Source of the DNA: Psychrobacillus sp044762655
GTDB taxonomy: Bacteria; Bacillota; Bacilli; Bacillales_A; Planococcaceae
Reading direction: 5' to 3'
DNA: 64,000 nt
Assembly (NCBI RefSeq): GCF_044762655.1
Contig: NZ_JBIWER010000001.1
Span: 744,001 to 808,000 of the forward strand
The notes beneath the pieces were generated by a model. It worked only from the letters and a program-made list of their open reading frames with translations. It did no database searches and was not told the origin of the DNA. The translations under genes and the position numbers were made by a program. Position 1 is the stretch's first letter. The number at the start of each line of letters is the position of its first letter. This document shows, one piece after another, positions 8,150 to 16,938 of this stretch.

Positions 8150-9575
8150 TCTCTTCCCCCCCTAATGAATGATAGATTTCACGATAGTTTGCGATAAATT
8201 CACTTCGTTTGTATTCATTTTTCACACGTTCAAAACCATTTTTTCCATATGTTTCTCTGAGTTTTCTATCCTGGCATAATTTAATAACGTAGCCAGCAAT
8301 TTCTTCATAGTTCATAACGGATGCTACAAATCCAGCTGCCCCGTAAGTGTCATCTGGTCCTCCATATATCAATTCCTTACACCCTCCTACGTTTGTACAG
8401 ACAAATGGCTTGGCACTTGCTAATCCCTCTAAGATCGCTAAGGGCTGCCCTTCACTTATACTAGTAAGAATCATTACATCCATTTCCACAATATAGTCCT
8501 TGACTTGTACCATACCTGTGAAAATAACATCCTCTACTCCAAGGGATTTGACCATTTGCTTACATTCTTCATCATAAATCTTGTCTTCCTCTGAAGGACC
8601 CATAATATATAGCACAGAATTAGGTACTTGTTGTTTCACTAAAGCAAAACTTTGAATCATAGTTTTGATATCCTTGATAGGAACCACTCGTATTACTGCT
8701 CCAATTCGAATGATTTCATCGTCTTTTTCAGCAACTACATTGTTAAAACTTTCTATATCCACACCATTAGGGATGATACGTATCTTCTCTGCTTTACAGC
8801 CTAGTTCGATCTCTATTTCCTTGTTTCTATTGAAAAGTGTAATGACTTGGTCGGCCGATTCGTAAATTGAACTTGAAAGCGTGTAAAAGTAGTTAATCCA
8901 TAAGTCTTTAAAATAACCTTTGAGCCAATCCGCTTTAATAATTTCTTCCTCCCGCTCCCGCGAATAAATACCATGTTCTGTTAGTATTACTGGCTTGTTG
9001 TATAAATGCTTCGCTAAACTTGCAATAACTCCAGCGTAACCAGTAGAAACGGAATGATAAACATCTGCTTCGGGAATATTATGTCTTATCGTTAAGAAAA
9101 GGGGTAAGATCATTGAACTAAGCGTCCAAAATAACTCTGTAAAAGGAACTTCGGAATATGTATTCTTCCCTAGCTCCTCTACCAAGTCAAAATAATCAGT
9201 ACTAGTTAGAAAATCTCCTACATTCCTAAACTTTTCACTGCGAATCAAGTCAAATAGCGCTCCCCAGTTTAAGGTTTTCTGTCCATTAATCAATGCAGCT
9301 AGACAGCCTTTTTCAGCTGCACTAAGGTTATAACGCTTCCCCCATCTTTTGTCCTCATACATATATTCATCTAAGAAAACTTCCTTCACTTCTATTAAGT
9401 TAGGGGGAAGTTCATAACGAAATTGTCCCCTTTTTTTTGTATCTGCTCCGATGGCAAAAATGACGAATTCATGCTCCTTCATTTCATTAATAATTGAGTG
9501 AATCCAGCTAGAAACACCGCCAGATACATACGGATAGGATCCTTCCACTATTAAACAAATTCTCAAGCTTTTCAC
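8121..9575 (-). CDS. pelF: PelF GT4-family glycosyltransferase
   Basis: Cytoplasmic retaining glycosyltransferase that polymerises the Pel chain. The N-terminus (RICLIVEGSYPYVSGGVS) is diagnostic for PelF and holds the sugar-nucleotide-binding loop. The C-terminal Rossmann half has the GT4 motif SEGQPLAILEGLA with the E-X7-E pair. Length (about 484) fits the family. The GTG at 9575 overlaps the previous stop (GTGA); a TTG three codons later has GGAG at ideal spacing and may be the true start. It is expected to work with PelD, PelE and PelG at the membrane. Confidence 0.92.
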   Translation of the reverse strand: MKSLRICLIVEGSYPYVSGGVSSWIHSIINEMKEHEFVIFAIGADTKKRGQFRYELPPNLIEVKEVFLDEYMYEDKRWGKRYNLSAAEKGCLAALINGQKTLNWGALFDLIRSEKFRNVGDFLTSTDYFDLVEELGKNTYSEVPFTELFWTLSSMILPLFLTIRHNIPEADVYHSVSTGYAGVIASLAKHLYNKPVILTEHGIYSREREEEIIKADWLKGYFKDLWINYFYTLSSSIYESADQVITLFNRNKEIEIELGCKAEKIRIIPNGVDIESFNNVVAEKDDEIIRIGAVIRVVPIKDIKTMIQSFALVKQQVPNSVLYIMGPSEEDKIYDEECKQMVKSLGVEDVIFTGMVQVKDYIVEMDVMILTSISEGQPLAILEGLASAKPFVCTNVGGCKELIYGGPDDTYGAAGFVASVMNYEEIAGYVIKLCQDRKLRETYGKNGFERVKNEYKRSEFIANYREIYHSLGGEENGGYRLRTS

Positions 9576-11401
9576 TCCAACTCTATTTTAAATTCTGAGT
9601 TTTTTGCACTTACTAAATAAACGTCTTCATCAATTTCCATAACCTCGCAATTATGAAGTCTTTTAATTTTTTTATCTGTTCTAAAAATGTATGAAGTCTC
9701 TGTTTTATAATTTACGATGGAAGCAGAAACACTATCTTCCTCCATTTTCCAACTAATTTGTGTTTGAAGTGTATTTCCCATATTTAATGCTGCCTCTGTT
9801 GCTGTCATAGGTCGTACCCAAGGATATGTTTCATGTACTCTGTCCATATACTGATTAAATTGGAGATATAGATCTTCCCAACCCATATCATTTCCTCTGT
9901 CATTACTAATCACATCGTCTGGGTGAACAAAGTGAGAAAATACACCAACACCCGTCATCGTATTAGTTTCAGCCCAATGATTATATATATCATCATAGTA
10001 ACCAGAAGTAATCCGTGGCATTTCAAGAATGTTATCCTTTGCTATTTCGAATTCCTGAATATATGATATGTTTTCTGCATCCTCTCCATAAAGAGAAGAA
10101 ATAACTGTTACATCTGGCCAACCTTTTTTTAAAGCTTCTCTACCTTCTGGAGAGAGTACATTTGAAGGAGGGACGTATGCAGTAACGGTATAGGATGGGA
10201 ATGCAGACTTTGTATACTCCACTAACTCTTCTATGGCTTCCGTCATATCTTCTTCGTTTTTCCACGCTTTGTATCCGAACTTATTAGATACTGCAGGGTT
10301 TAAAACTAATGACTGATGATTGTATCCATGAAATGCTAGTTCTCCTCCACTTTTAATAATTTCCCGACCATAGGATATTAGGTTACTACCTTCGATATCA
10401 TTTGAATTGTTGAATGGGGGACTAATCCGATCATTGTAAGATTCTATCAATGCACCTGTGTATTTCATATTATATTTTCTAGAAACCATTAGCATATTGG
10501 GCCACCAAACCTCCCTAAAAAAGGCTGGAGTTCCCAGTTTGTATTCATCATAGATTATGTCATTTTTTCCTTGTGCAATTGGTGCCGGAAAATCATCTAT
10601 AAAAAATACTTTCGAGTTAAAAATTGTATAAATAAAGTTTGGCTCCAGCAGACTTAAGGCACCTGTGAAAAATCCTCGATTAATCTTCTCCGATAACAAC
10701 GTACCGTTAAATGACATAAATGCTCCCTGTCCATATTCACTTCTCCAAAGCAAAGGAACTTTCTTATCGCTTTCAGCCAATAATTCTGCTTTTTCATCCA
10801 AATCCACCATTACGGATATATTGCTCATAAAATCTTCTTCGATTAAGAGATCCTTTTCTCCAATAAGTACATTGGAAGTTAAATATATTCCTTTAGTTTC
10901 TATTGAATTCCCAAAAGAAGTTACGCCGAATAATCTATACAGCATTTGATATTCCGCATCTATTTCCAAATAAGACATGAAAAAAATATAGCCCCCGTTA
11001 TATACAAATTGTTCAATCTCCTCGGAAGTTCCTATATTTACAATTTCATTGGTAGCCAGAATAACAACGTCACATTTCTCTAGTTCTGGCAGTTCGACAT
11101 TGATATCTATACTTATCGTTTTTTTCTGCATATAGTCCAAAGACTTTATAGCATTTGCTGAAAGCTTGCTGCTATATTCCTCTTGTTCATTGGAAATAAC
11201 ACAATAATTATTTCCTTCTAATTCAGTTAGCTCTGCTGTCGGTAATGCGGTAAATGCCTGCGCCGTTTGCTGTGCTAAGCTTTCATTTTTTTGAAATTTC
11301 AATACAAATTGGGAGCGGGAGAGTTGGAGCATTATACCGATCAGCAAAACTAGAGCAATAATTATATATAACTTTTTAGAGAAATTGTTTTGTACTTCCA
11401 T
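9572..11401 (-). CDS. DUF2194 protein, PelA-type polysaccharide deacetylase
   Basis: A 609-residue protein with one N-terminal membrane helix (about residues 11-28) and a large extracytoplasmic part. Metal-site motifs of the PelA-type deacetylase are visible: FFIDDFPAP with Asp269-Asp270, AFHGYNH with His358 and His362, and SHFVHPDD around 489-496. A glutamine-amidotransferase-like region precedes them. In Pel systems this enzyme partly removes acetyl groups from the hexosamine polymer. No glycoside-hydrolase domain like that at the front of Pseudomonas PelA is apparent. The ATG at 11401 has AGGGGG eight bases upstream; the frame opens earlier but without a ribosome site. It overlaps the upstream PelE-like gene by 26 bases. 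Confidence 0.85.
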   Translation of the reverse strand: MEVQNNFSKKLYIIIALVLLIGIMLQLSRSQFVLKFQKNESLAQQTAQAFTALPTAELTELEGNNYCVISNEQEEYSSKLSANAIKSLDYMQKKTISIDINVELPELEKCDVVILATNEIVNIGTSEEIEQFVYNGGYIFFMSYLEIDAEYQMLYRLFGVTSFGNSIETKGIYLTSNVLIGEKDLLIEEDFMSNISVMVDLDEKAELLAESDKKVPLLWRSEYGQGAFMSFNGTLLSEKINRGFFTGALSLLEPNFIYTIFNSKVFFIDDFPAPIAQGKNDIIYDEYKLGTPAFFREVWWPNMLMVSRKYNMKYTGALIESYNDRISPPFNNSNDIEGSNLISYGREIIKSGGELAFHGYNHQSLVLNPAVSNKFGYKAWKNEEDMTEAIEELVEYTKSAFPSYTVTAYVPPSNVLSPEGREALKKGWPDVTVISSLYGEDAENISYIQEFEIAKDNILEMPRITSGYYDDIYNHWAETNTMTGVGVFSHFVHPDDVISNDRGNDMGWEDLYLQFNQYMDRVHETYPWVRPMTATEAALNMGNTLQTQISWKMEEDSVSASIVNYKTETSYIFRTDKKIKRLHNCEVMEIDEDVYLVSAKNSEFKIELE

Positions 11402-12293
11402 AGTCCAATCCCCCTGACCAATAACGGACAATTGTTAACGCGCGATTAGAAAGCCTTACGCGTGATTTCATTAAGTCCTCTAAAACCTCTAACATATTTG
11501 TTGTAGCTCGAGTTGTATAATAGAGATTTAACAAATTTAAGTATGGATTTTCTTCATTAGGATATTTATTCAAATACTGTCGACAGGTTTGCTCCGCTTT
11601 AATATATTCTTTCATTTCCATTTCGGTTTTAAATTTTTCTTCAAATATATCCATATCTTCTCCGCCATTGACAATAATTTGAGTAAGGATATGAATATAC
11701 GTATATTTATATTTTCTAAGTGTTTGATTGTCCAAGAATCCGCTCAATAAATATTTATTTATTACTTGTGCATAGGCCTTTGCTACTTGTGTATCTTCTT
11801 TATGTTGTTCAAATTTTACGGATAGCTCTTGAAGTGAAATAGATAGTTTCCTTTTTACCTCCATAACCGCTGAAACGGCATAGTGAGAAGTTTCTGTATC
11901 CTCGTTTAGCACCGCCATTTTGATCACATCAATATATTGAATCGCGTCTTCCTTTAATACATCAATCATTACTTTTCTTCTCGTCATGTAATTATTAACT
12001 AAAAGAGCATCCTCGATTGGTATAACACTGAGTTCTTTTTCTTTATTCATCTTTGAATGTGTTACATGTACCTCTATATCTATATTTTCTTCCTGCTGCT
12101 TCATGTACTCACTAAATAATTGTCCTTTGTTCGTAATCCATGCTTTCGGCCATACAACTGGAAATAACCATCCGACAACAGGAAGAAATGATACGATTGT
12201 CATCCTCAACAACCATTCCTTCCAACTTTTTTTAGATGAAAATACTATGATAATTGCACTTACGACTAAGTAGAAAAGGTAATAGAGAATCAT
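11376..12293 (-). CDS. pelE: PelE-like membrane protein with helical repeats
   Basis: A 305-residue protein with two membrane helices in the first 50 residues, then a mostly helical soluble region; the segment around 215-275 (AEQTCRQYLNKYPNEENPYL) looks like tetratricopeptide repeats. That architecture and the position between PelD and the deacetylase match PelE, which bridges PelD and PelF. Sequence conservation of PelE is low, so the call rests on topology and context. The start ATG overlaps the PelD stop (ATGA) and has GGAGG seven bases upstream. Confidence 0.7.
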   Translation of the reverse strand: MILYYLFYLVVSAIIIVFSSKKSWKEWLLRMTIVSFLPVVGWLFPVVWPKAWITNKGQLFSEYMKQQEENIDIEVHVTHSKMNKEKELSVIPIEDALLVNNYMTRRKVMIDVLKEDAIQYIDVIKMAVLNEDTETSHYAVSAVMEVKRKLSISLQELSVKFEQHKEDTQVAKAYAQVINKYLLSGFLDNQTLRKYKYTYIHILTQIIVNGGEDMDIFEEKFKTEMEMKEYIKAEQTCRQYLNKYPNEENPYLNLLNLYYTTRATTNMLEVLEDLMKSRVRLSNRALTIVRYWSGGLDYGSTKQFL

Positions 12294-14473
12294 ACTGCCC
12301 CCTCCTCTATCCAGTTTAGTCGAATTCCATGTTGTTCAAATCTGTTGAGAACAGCTTCTCCATCCACATAATCGGTATTGGATAACAGGACAAAAAAGTT
12401 GTCGTCCTCCAGTTGGCCAATATAATCTGTTTCTCTCAGTAGACCAGATAGTTGGTTCGCATAATCCGATAACGGTTTTTCATTTAAGAGACCTTGTAAA
12501 AGTAGGAATGGCGTTTTGTATTTTAACTGCGCCTCTTTCTTATTTTCCAATATTTCAAAGAACACATTTTTTGTTAAAATACGTGTATTCGGTATATAGC
12601 GACTCATTTCTGTTGCTTCAATATACGCAAAAGCTTTAGCTAGTGCAGACTCTACAAGTTGGGTCGTTACCATAAAGAGATTTTCGTAATGCAGTGAAAA
12701 TCTATCAAATTTCAAATCATTTATCGTTATAATGGCAGATAATTTACCTTCAAAGTAAAGTGGAGTGGCCATTAATGGCAATGTAACGTCTAGCTCTTTA
12801 TTAACAAATACGTTGCCCTTTCTCATCAGGTACTGAACGTATTCAGACTTCTCCACATCCAGTGATTTAACCACTGACATTTTATCGTCATTGGAGTGTG
12901 CGACTAATCTTAAGAATGATTGCTCTTTATTCATCACATAAATTGATACGTTTTGGACATTCATAATCATTTGTATAACGTGAATCGTGCGGTTTAAAAC
13001 TTTTTCTGGCTCTAGCCATTCTAGTTCTTTAATAATCGAATAAACTTTACCAAAGCTATCTCCACTATTGAGCACCCGTAATTGAAGTTCATCCTTCACT
13101 TCTTTCATCTCGGAGTAAATGTCATAAAGGAAGGTGTAACGTTCTTCTGTCTCCAATAATTTTTCTTTTTGTTCTTTTAACTTGTTATTTTTACTTTGTG
13201 TTGTGTACCCAACTACTAAGCCAATAAATAAAAATAAGGACGTTTGGAAAAAGAAGGATGTATCATAGAGCAGCGATATAATTTCTCTACCAGTTTGAAG
13301 TTTTTCCATTGTTAGTAGAAGAACTGATAAAGCTACTGCGATAAAGGATTGACGATTTCCATACACAATGCCAATTAAAACAATGTAGAAAATGCTTACA
13401 TTAACAGCACTAAGCATACTAAACTGCTCAGTCAGAACGAACAGGCAAACAATTGCATATAAAAACGCATTCTCTAGGTAAGGCTGAATTGGCTTATAAA
13501 GCTTGGATGGTTCATATTTAGACTTTGGTTTCTGATGTGCTCTTTTCCTTTGACTAAGCTTTTCCTCCAGTGCCCAGTCATATGTCTGCTTTAATCCTTG
13601 CCGTAGACTATACATCGGACTCCAATCCAAGGCATCTTTCACTTTGTCATTACTTAAAACCGAATTGTAAATATCTCCGTTTCTGGATGCTGTGTAACTA
13701 AATTCTAAATCTCTATGAAACTCTTCTAGATGAAGAACTAGGTCATTAACACTTTCTTGTGTGTTCGTTGACAAATTATAAACACCTTCTAACAGGTCTG
13801 TGTTAGAAGCTCTATACAATGCATCAGCTACATCTTTTACAAATATAAAATCTCTCGTTTGTTTTCCATCTCCATGGATTTCTATTGGTTTTTCGTCTAA
13901 GACTTTTCTCAAAAAAGTGGATACTACTCCACCTTCACCTTCACTACTTTGCCTTGGTCCATATACATTAGAAAAACGAAAACATATGCTAGTAAAACCA
14001 TATAATTCGTCCCATTTCTTACAGTAAGTCTCGCCCATCCATTTACTAATGCCGTAAGGTGATATGGGATTGAGATAAGCATCTTCTTTAATCGGCAACT
14101 CCTCGGTAGCTCCATATACAGCGGCAGACGAAGCAAATAGAAATTTTTTCACACCATACTTATTTGATAAATTGAGCATATTCACTAAACCTACAAGATT
14201 AATATCCATATCCTCTATTGGATTTTGAATAGATTTTTGTACACTTACCTGTGCAGCAAGATGAATAACTACATCAAATCGGTAGGATTTAAATATTTCT
14301 TCACACTTTGGATCTTGCACCGAAAGATGATAATTTTTGTTTTTAATCGTTACATTTTCTTTTTTCCCTGAAGATAGATTATCTATAATGAATACATCAT
14401 ATCCTTCTTTGAAATATCTTTCTGCCACATGAGAACCTATAAAGCCAAAACCACCAGTTATTAATACTCTCAT
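12290..14473 (-). CDS. pelD: NAD-dependent sugar epimerase fused to PelD-type c-di-GMP receptor
   Basis: A 727-residue two-part protein. Residues 1-310 are an extended-SDR sugar-nucleotide epimerase: GGFGFIG at 7-13, SSAAVYG around 115-121 and the catalytic Tyr140-XXX-Lys144 pair, most like UDP-glucose or UDP-GlcNAc 4-epimerases. Residues about 335-425 hold four membrane helices, 428-460 a coiled coil, about 485-615 a GAF domain and 625-727 a degenerate GGDEF domain. The active-site position reads EDDNF (689-693), so no cyclase activity is expected, but the I-site RETD (680-683) is kept at the correct six-residue offset. That is the pattern of PelD, which switches Pel synthesis on when c-di-GMP binds. 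GGGGG lies eight bases before the ATG at 14473. Confidence 0.9.
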   Translation of the reverse strand: MRVLITGGFGFIGSHVAERYFKEGYDVFIIDNLSSGKKENVTIKNKNYHLSVQDPKCEEIFKSYRFDVVIHLAAQVSVQKSIQNPIEDMDINLVGLVNMLNLSNKYGVKKFLFASSAAVYGATEELPIKEDAYLNPISPYGISKWMGETYCKKWDELYGFTSICFRFSNVYGPRQSSEGEGGVVSTFLRKVLDEKPIEIHGDGKQTRDFIFVKDVADALYRASNTDLLEGVYNLSTNTQESVNDLVLHLEEFHRDLEFSYTASRNGDIYNSVLSNDKVKDALDWSPMYSLRQGLKQTYDWALEEKLSQRKRAHQKPKSKYEPSKLYKPIQPYLENAFLYAIVCLFVLTEQFSMLSAVNVSIFYIVLIGIVYGNRQSFIAVALSVLLLTMEKLQTGREIISLLYDTSFFFQTSLFLFIGLVVGYTTQSKNNKLKEQKEKLLETEERYTFLYDIYSEMKEVKDELQLRVLNSGDSFGKVYSIIKELEWLEPEKVLNRTIHVIQMIMNVQNVSIYVMNKEQSFLRLVAHSNDDKMSVVKSLDVEKSEYVQYLMRKGNVFVNKELDVTLPLMATPLYFEGKLSAIITINDLKFDRFSLHYENLFMVTTQLVESALAKAFAYIEATEMSRYIPNTRILTKNVFFEILENKKEAQLKYKTPFLLLQGLLNEKPLSDYANQLSGLLRETDYIGQLEDDNFFVLLSNTDYVDGEAVLNRFEQHGIRLNWIEEGAV

Positions 14474-14512
14474 TTGCCTGTCCCCCATTTTTACTCTGGT
14501 AATTCATAAAAG

Positions 14513-15850
14513 TTATTTCTCTATATCTTTAACTAACTTATTTATACGGTTTTCAATACTATTCGGAGTTCTTGTTTGCTTGTTAATCTGGTAAACACGA
14601 TTGTTTTTGAATACATTATTTATCCCGTTGTGACCTTGCTGAATTGCTATTTGTCCTGGTGAGATGTAAATATAATTGTTTGTAAACTCATTGTTAGAAA
14701 CATTATTTTGTACAGTGATTTCTCCATAGCCTTCTCTTCTAATGTCATTATGCTTAAAAATATTGTTGAAAATGAAATTTTTATATGCTCCCCCGTTTAC
14801 TTTGGTAGAACCTCCCATAATTAGTCCTGCGCCGTTATTGTTAACAATCACATTGTTTTTCACAATTATGAACGAAGTGTTTTTAAGAAAATTTTCACTT
14901 GCTAACTCGATTCCAAAATCATTTTCGTAAACTAAATTATTTTCGATTGTTATATTAGTTGACCCATCCGCATAAATTCCCCCCGCAGCAAAACTGCCTT
15001 CGTAGGCTGGGTTATTTCCAGAACTATTTTGGTATACTCGATTGTGTGCAATAAAACCTTTCCTTGCCTGATCACTACATTTATCCTCGCATGCGTTATA
15101 GTAACCAGCGACATCTATTCCAATATTGTTATTGTGGTGAATATCATTTTGTGTAATTGTAAATCCTTCAATATTTCCTGATAGGGTAAGTGCCTCACTC
15201 CAACCAAGCGTCAAGTGGTGAATATTATTTTGGTTAATAACTATATTCGCTATTCCCTTTTGATCGTTACCATAGAATAAAATTCCATGAGCATTCCCTT
15301 TCTTTGCCCTATTTTCAATATGATGAATATTATTACCCACTAGATGAATATTACTTCCTGTCCCACTGACAAGAATTCCAGCTGGATACTTTTCACTGCT
15401 ATTAACAATTAAATTTCGTAGCTCAAATCCTATAATTTTTAAGTACTCTATATTTTCCAAATGGAACATCGCCTTATTTCCACTTTTGAAGGATATGCTT
15501 TCTCCGTCCAATATAACTTTTTCTTGTGGAAATGCTTGGAAGATGATATATCCTTTTTCTTTGGATCCTGAGTTAGTAATTTTAATTGTCTCTGAGTAAA
15601 TACCACCTCGAACAAACACTGTTTCACCAGCTTCTAACTCATTTGCAGCCTTCTGAATCGTTCTCCAAGGAGCTCCAATTGATCCATCATTTCCGTCATT
15701 TCCGGTTAGCGATACAAAATAAATATCTTTTTCCAAGTTACTAGCAAACACCTCCAATGGAGAACTTAAATATATTGAATAGATAGAAACTACCATAAAT
15801 AAACTTAAATAAAGTTTATTACAGGTATTATTACTCCTGAAAAAACCCAT
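14513..15850 (-). CDS. Secreted right-handed beta-helix protein
   Basis: About 445 residues with an N-terminal hydrophobic export signal, then a domain opening with FVSLTGNDGNDG and PWRTIQKAA, typical of DUF1565/pectate-lyase-like proteins. Many Asn-rich rungs (INQNNIHHL, ITQNDIHHN, IENNLVYEN, VKNNVIVNN) indicate a parallel beta helix, a fold used by polysaccharide lyases, epimerases and binding proteins. Catalytic residues cannot be assigned. It is the first gene of the operon, 40 bases upstream of the epimerase-PelD gene, so a role in modifying, cutting or holding the exopolysaccharide is plausible. GGGAGGT precedes the ATG at 15850; the frame opens eight codons earlier over this site. Confidence 0.8.
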   Translation of the reverse strand: MGFFRSNNTCNKLYLSLFMVVSIYSIYLSSPLEVFASNLEKDIYFVSLTGNDGNDGSIGAPWRTIQKAANELEAGETVFVRGGIYSETIKITNSGSKEKGYIIFQAFPQEKVILDGESISFKSGNKAMFHLENIEYLKIIGFELRNLIVNSSEKYPAGILVSGTGSNIHLVGNNIHHIENRAKKGNAHGILFYGNDQKGIANIVINQNNIHHLTLGWSEALTLSGNIEGFTITQNDIHHNNNIGIDVAGYYNACEDKCSDQARKGFIAHNRVYQNSSGNNPAYEGSFAAGGIYADGSTNITIENNLVYENDFGIELASENFLKNTSFIIVKNNVIVNNNGAGLIMGGSTKVNGGAYKNFIFNNIFKHNDIRREGYGEITVQNNVSNNEFTNNYIYISPGQIAIQQGHNGINNVFKNNRVYQINKQTRTPNSIENRINKLVKDIEK

Positions 15851-15901
15851 TTTTTTAAGACACCTCCCAAACAACAGGTTCTTTTTTACTAATTTTCAGT
15901 T

Positions 15902-15930
15902 AGTATAACAGGGTAATTTAAATTAATCTA
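15902..15930 (-). promoter_or_regulatory. Candidate extended -10 promoter of the Pel-like operon
   Basis: On the minus strand TGTTATACT forms an extended -10 element (TATACT at 15902-15907) with only a poor -35 (TAGATT) 17 bases upstream. It lies 50-80 bases before the first gene. A short inverted repeat ACTAA/TTAGT overlaps its downstream edge and could be an operator. A weak -35 suggests dependence on an activator, which is inference. Confidence 0.45.
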
Positions 15931-15993
15931 TATTATATTTGACTATTCTGACTATTTACGATAAGATTCGCCCTTTTATTACAAACAAATATA

Positions 15994-16025
15994 AAAAAAG
16001 AGCGTTTCTTGCACGCTCTTTTTTA
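15994..16025 (-). terminator. Terminator after rsgI, possibly bidirectional
   Basis: Stem AGAGCGT/ACGCTCT with loop TTCTTGC, flanked by an A-tract on one side and a T-tract on the other. It follows the rsgI stop and would keep SigI-operon transcripts out of the Pel-like operon. Confidence 0.85.
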
Positions 16026-16032
16026 TATTTAT

Positions 16033-16938
16033 TTAATTTTTATTGCTATTATTGGATTTATTTTCTTTGTTAGGATTGTCTTTATTGTTGGAGTCATTGT
16101 TTTTATTCGGATTATTTCCATTGTTCGATTTTTCTTGGCCTTTTTTCTTTTCTTGACCAGGAATGTTGTTGGAATTATTGGATGGTTTGTTTTCTTTTGG
16201 CTGCTGTTCTTTTTTGACTTTTGGTTCGTTATCTTTTACTGGTGTGTCTTTTTTGGATTTTGGTTCATTTTTACTTTCTTTATTATCAAACTGTTTTTGC
16301 GTATTTTTTTGTTCTTTATTTGGCTTTTGTACCTTTTCCTCTTTCTTAATTTGTCCAGGGGGTATAGCTTCAGACTTTGGATTTTTCGGTTTTGGCTCCA
16401 CTGAATTTTTTTCGGAAGAAGGTTTTCCTTTTTGTACTTTTTGGACTGCTTTTTCAATTTGTTTATTTAACTTTGGTTTATCTTCTTTTTCATAAACGGT
16501 TGTGACAGCTAGCTTCTTCTCTTCGGCTCCAACTTGATCGACTGCTTTTGTAAGTACGAGGTCGAGTGACTGACCTTCCCAATCTTTTAGCGAACCTTCA
16601 GTTGAGTGAAGGGAAATCACTTTTCCATCCTCATCGATCCCGATTTCAATCTTTGAGTCACCTTCTACATTAATGTAGGCATAGGCTGGAGTTGTTTGGG
16701 GAAACCATGATGAGACTAAAATTATGAGAAGCATTGCAGCTATTAAGGCTGGAGCTATGAAAATTGGTTTCATCCGTTTTGGAGCTGTGACGTTAGCAAT
16801 TAAATAAAATTCCACTTCTTCCCCTATTTGAACAGCTCTATTAAGTGGGGTTCCACGAAGAAACTCGCCATCTTCTGTAAGGAAAACAGAGTAGGACTCT
16901 TTCTTTTCGCAAACAATGCCCTTATATTTGCGCATCAT
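16033..16938 (-). CDS. rsgI: Anti-sigma-I factor RsgI-like protein
   Basis: A 301-residue single-pass membrane protein. Residues 1-50 match the RsgI N-terminal anti-sigma domain that holds SigI; a membrane helix spans about 58-79; residues 80-155 form the conserved extracytoplasmic part (YAYINVEGDSKIEIGID). The remainder, about 145 residues, is a low-complexity tail of Lys, Asn, Pro, Glu and Gln ending in Asn-Lys repeats. In clostridia the C-terminal part of RsgI proteins can be a carbohydrate sensor; here it could instead contact wall or matrix polymers, which is inference. The ATG overlaps the sigI stop, and GGAG lies seven bases upstream. Confidence 0.9.
   Translation of the reverse strand: MMRKYKGIVCEKKESYSVFLTEDGEFLRGTPLNRAVQIGEEVEFYLIANVTAPKRMKPIFIAPALIAAMLLIILVSSWFPQTTPAYAYINVEGDSKIEIGIDEDGKVISLHSTEGSLKDWEGQSLDLVLTKAVDQVGAEEKKLAVTTVYEKEDKPKLNKQIEKAVQKVQKGKPSSEKNSVEPKPKNPKSEAIPPGQIKKEEKVQKPNKEQKNTQKQFDNKESKNEPKSKKDTPVKDNEPKVKKEQQPKENKPSNNSNNIPGQEKKKGQEKSNNGNNPNKNNDSNNKDNPNKENKSNNSNKN

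Noticed and set aside
12290..14473. Active diguanylate cyclase
   Set aside because: The GGDEF position reads EDDNF, so only the receptor site remains.
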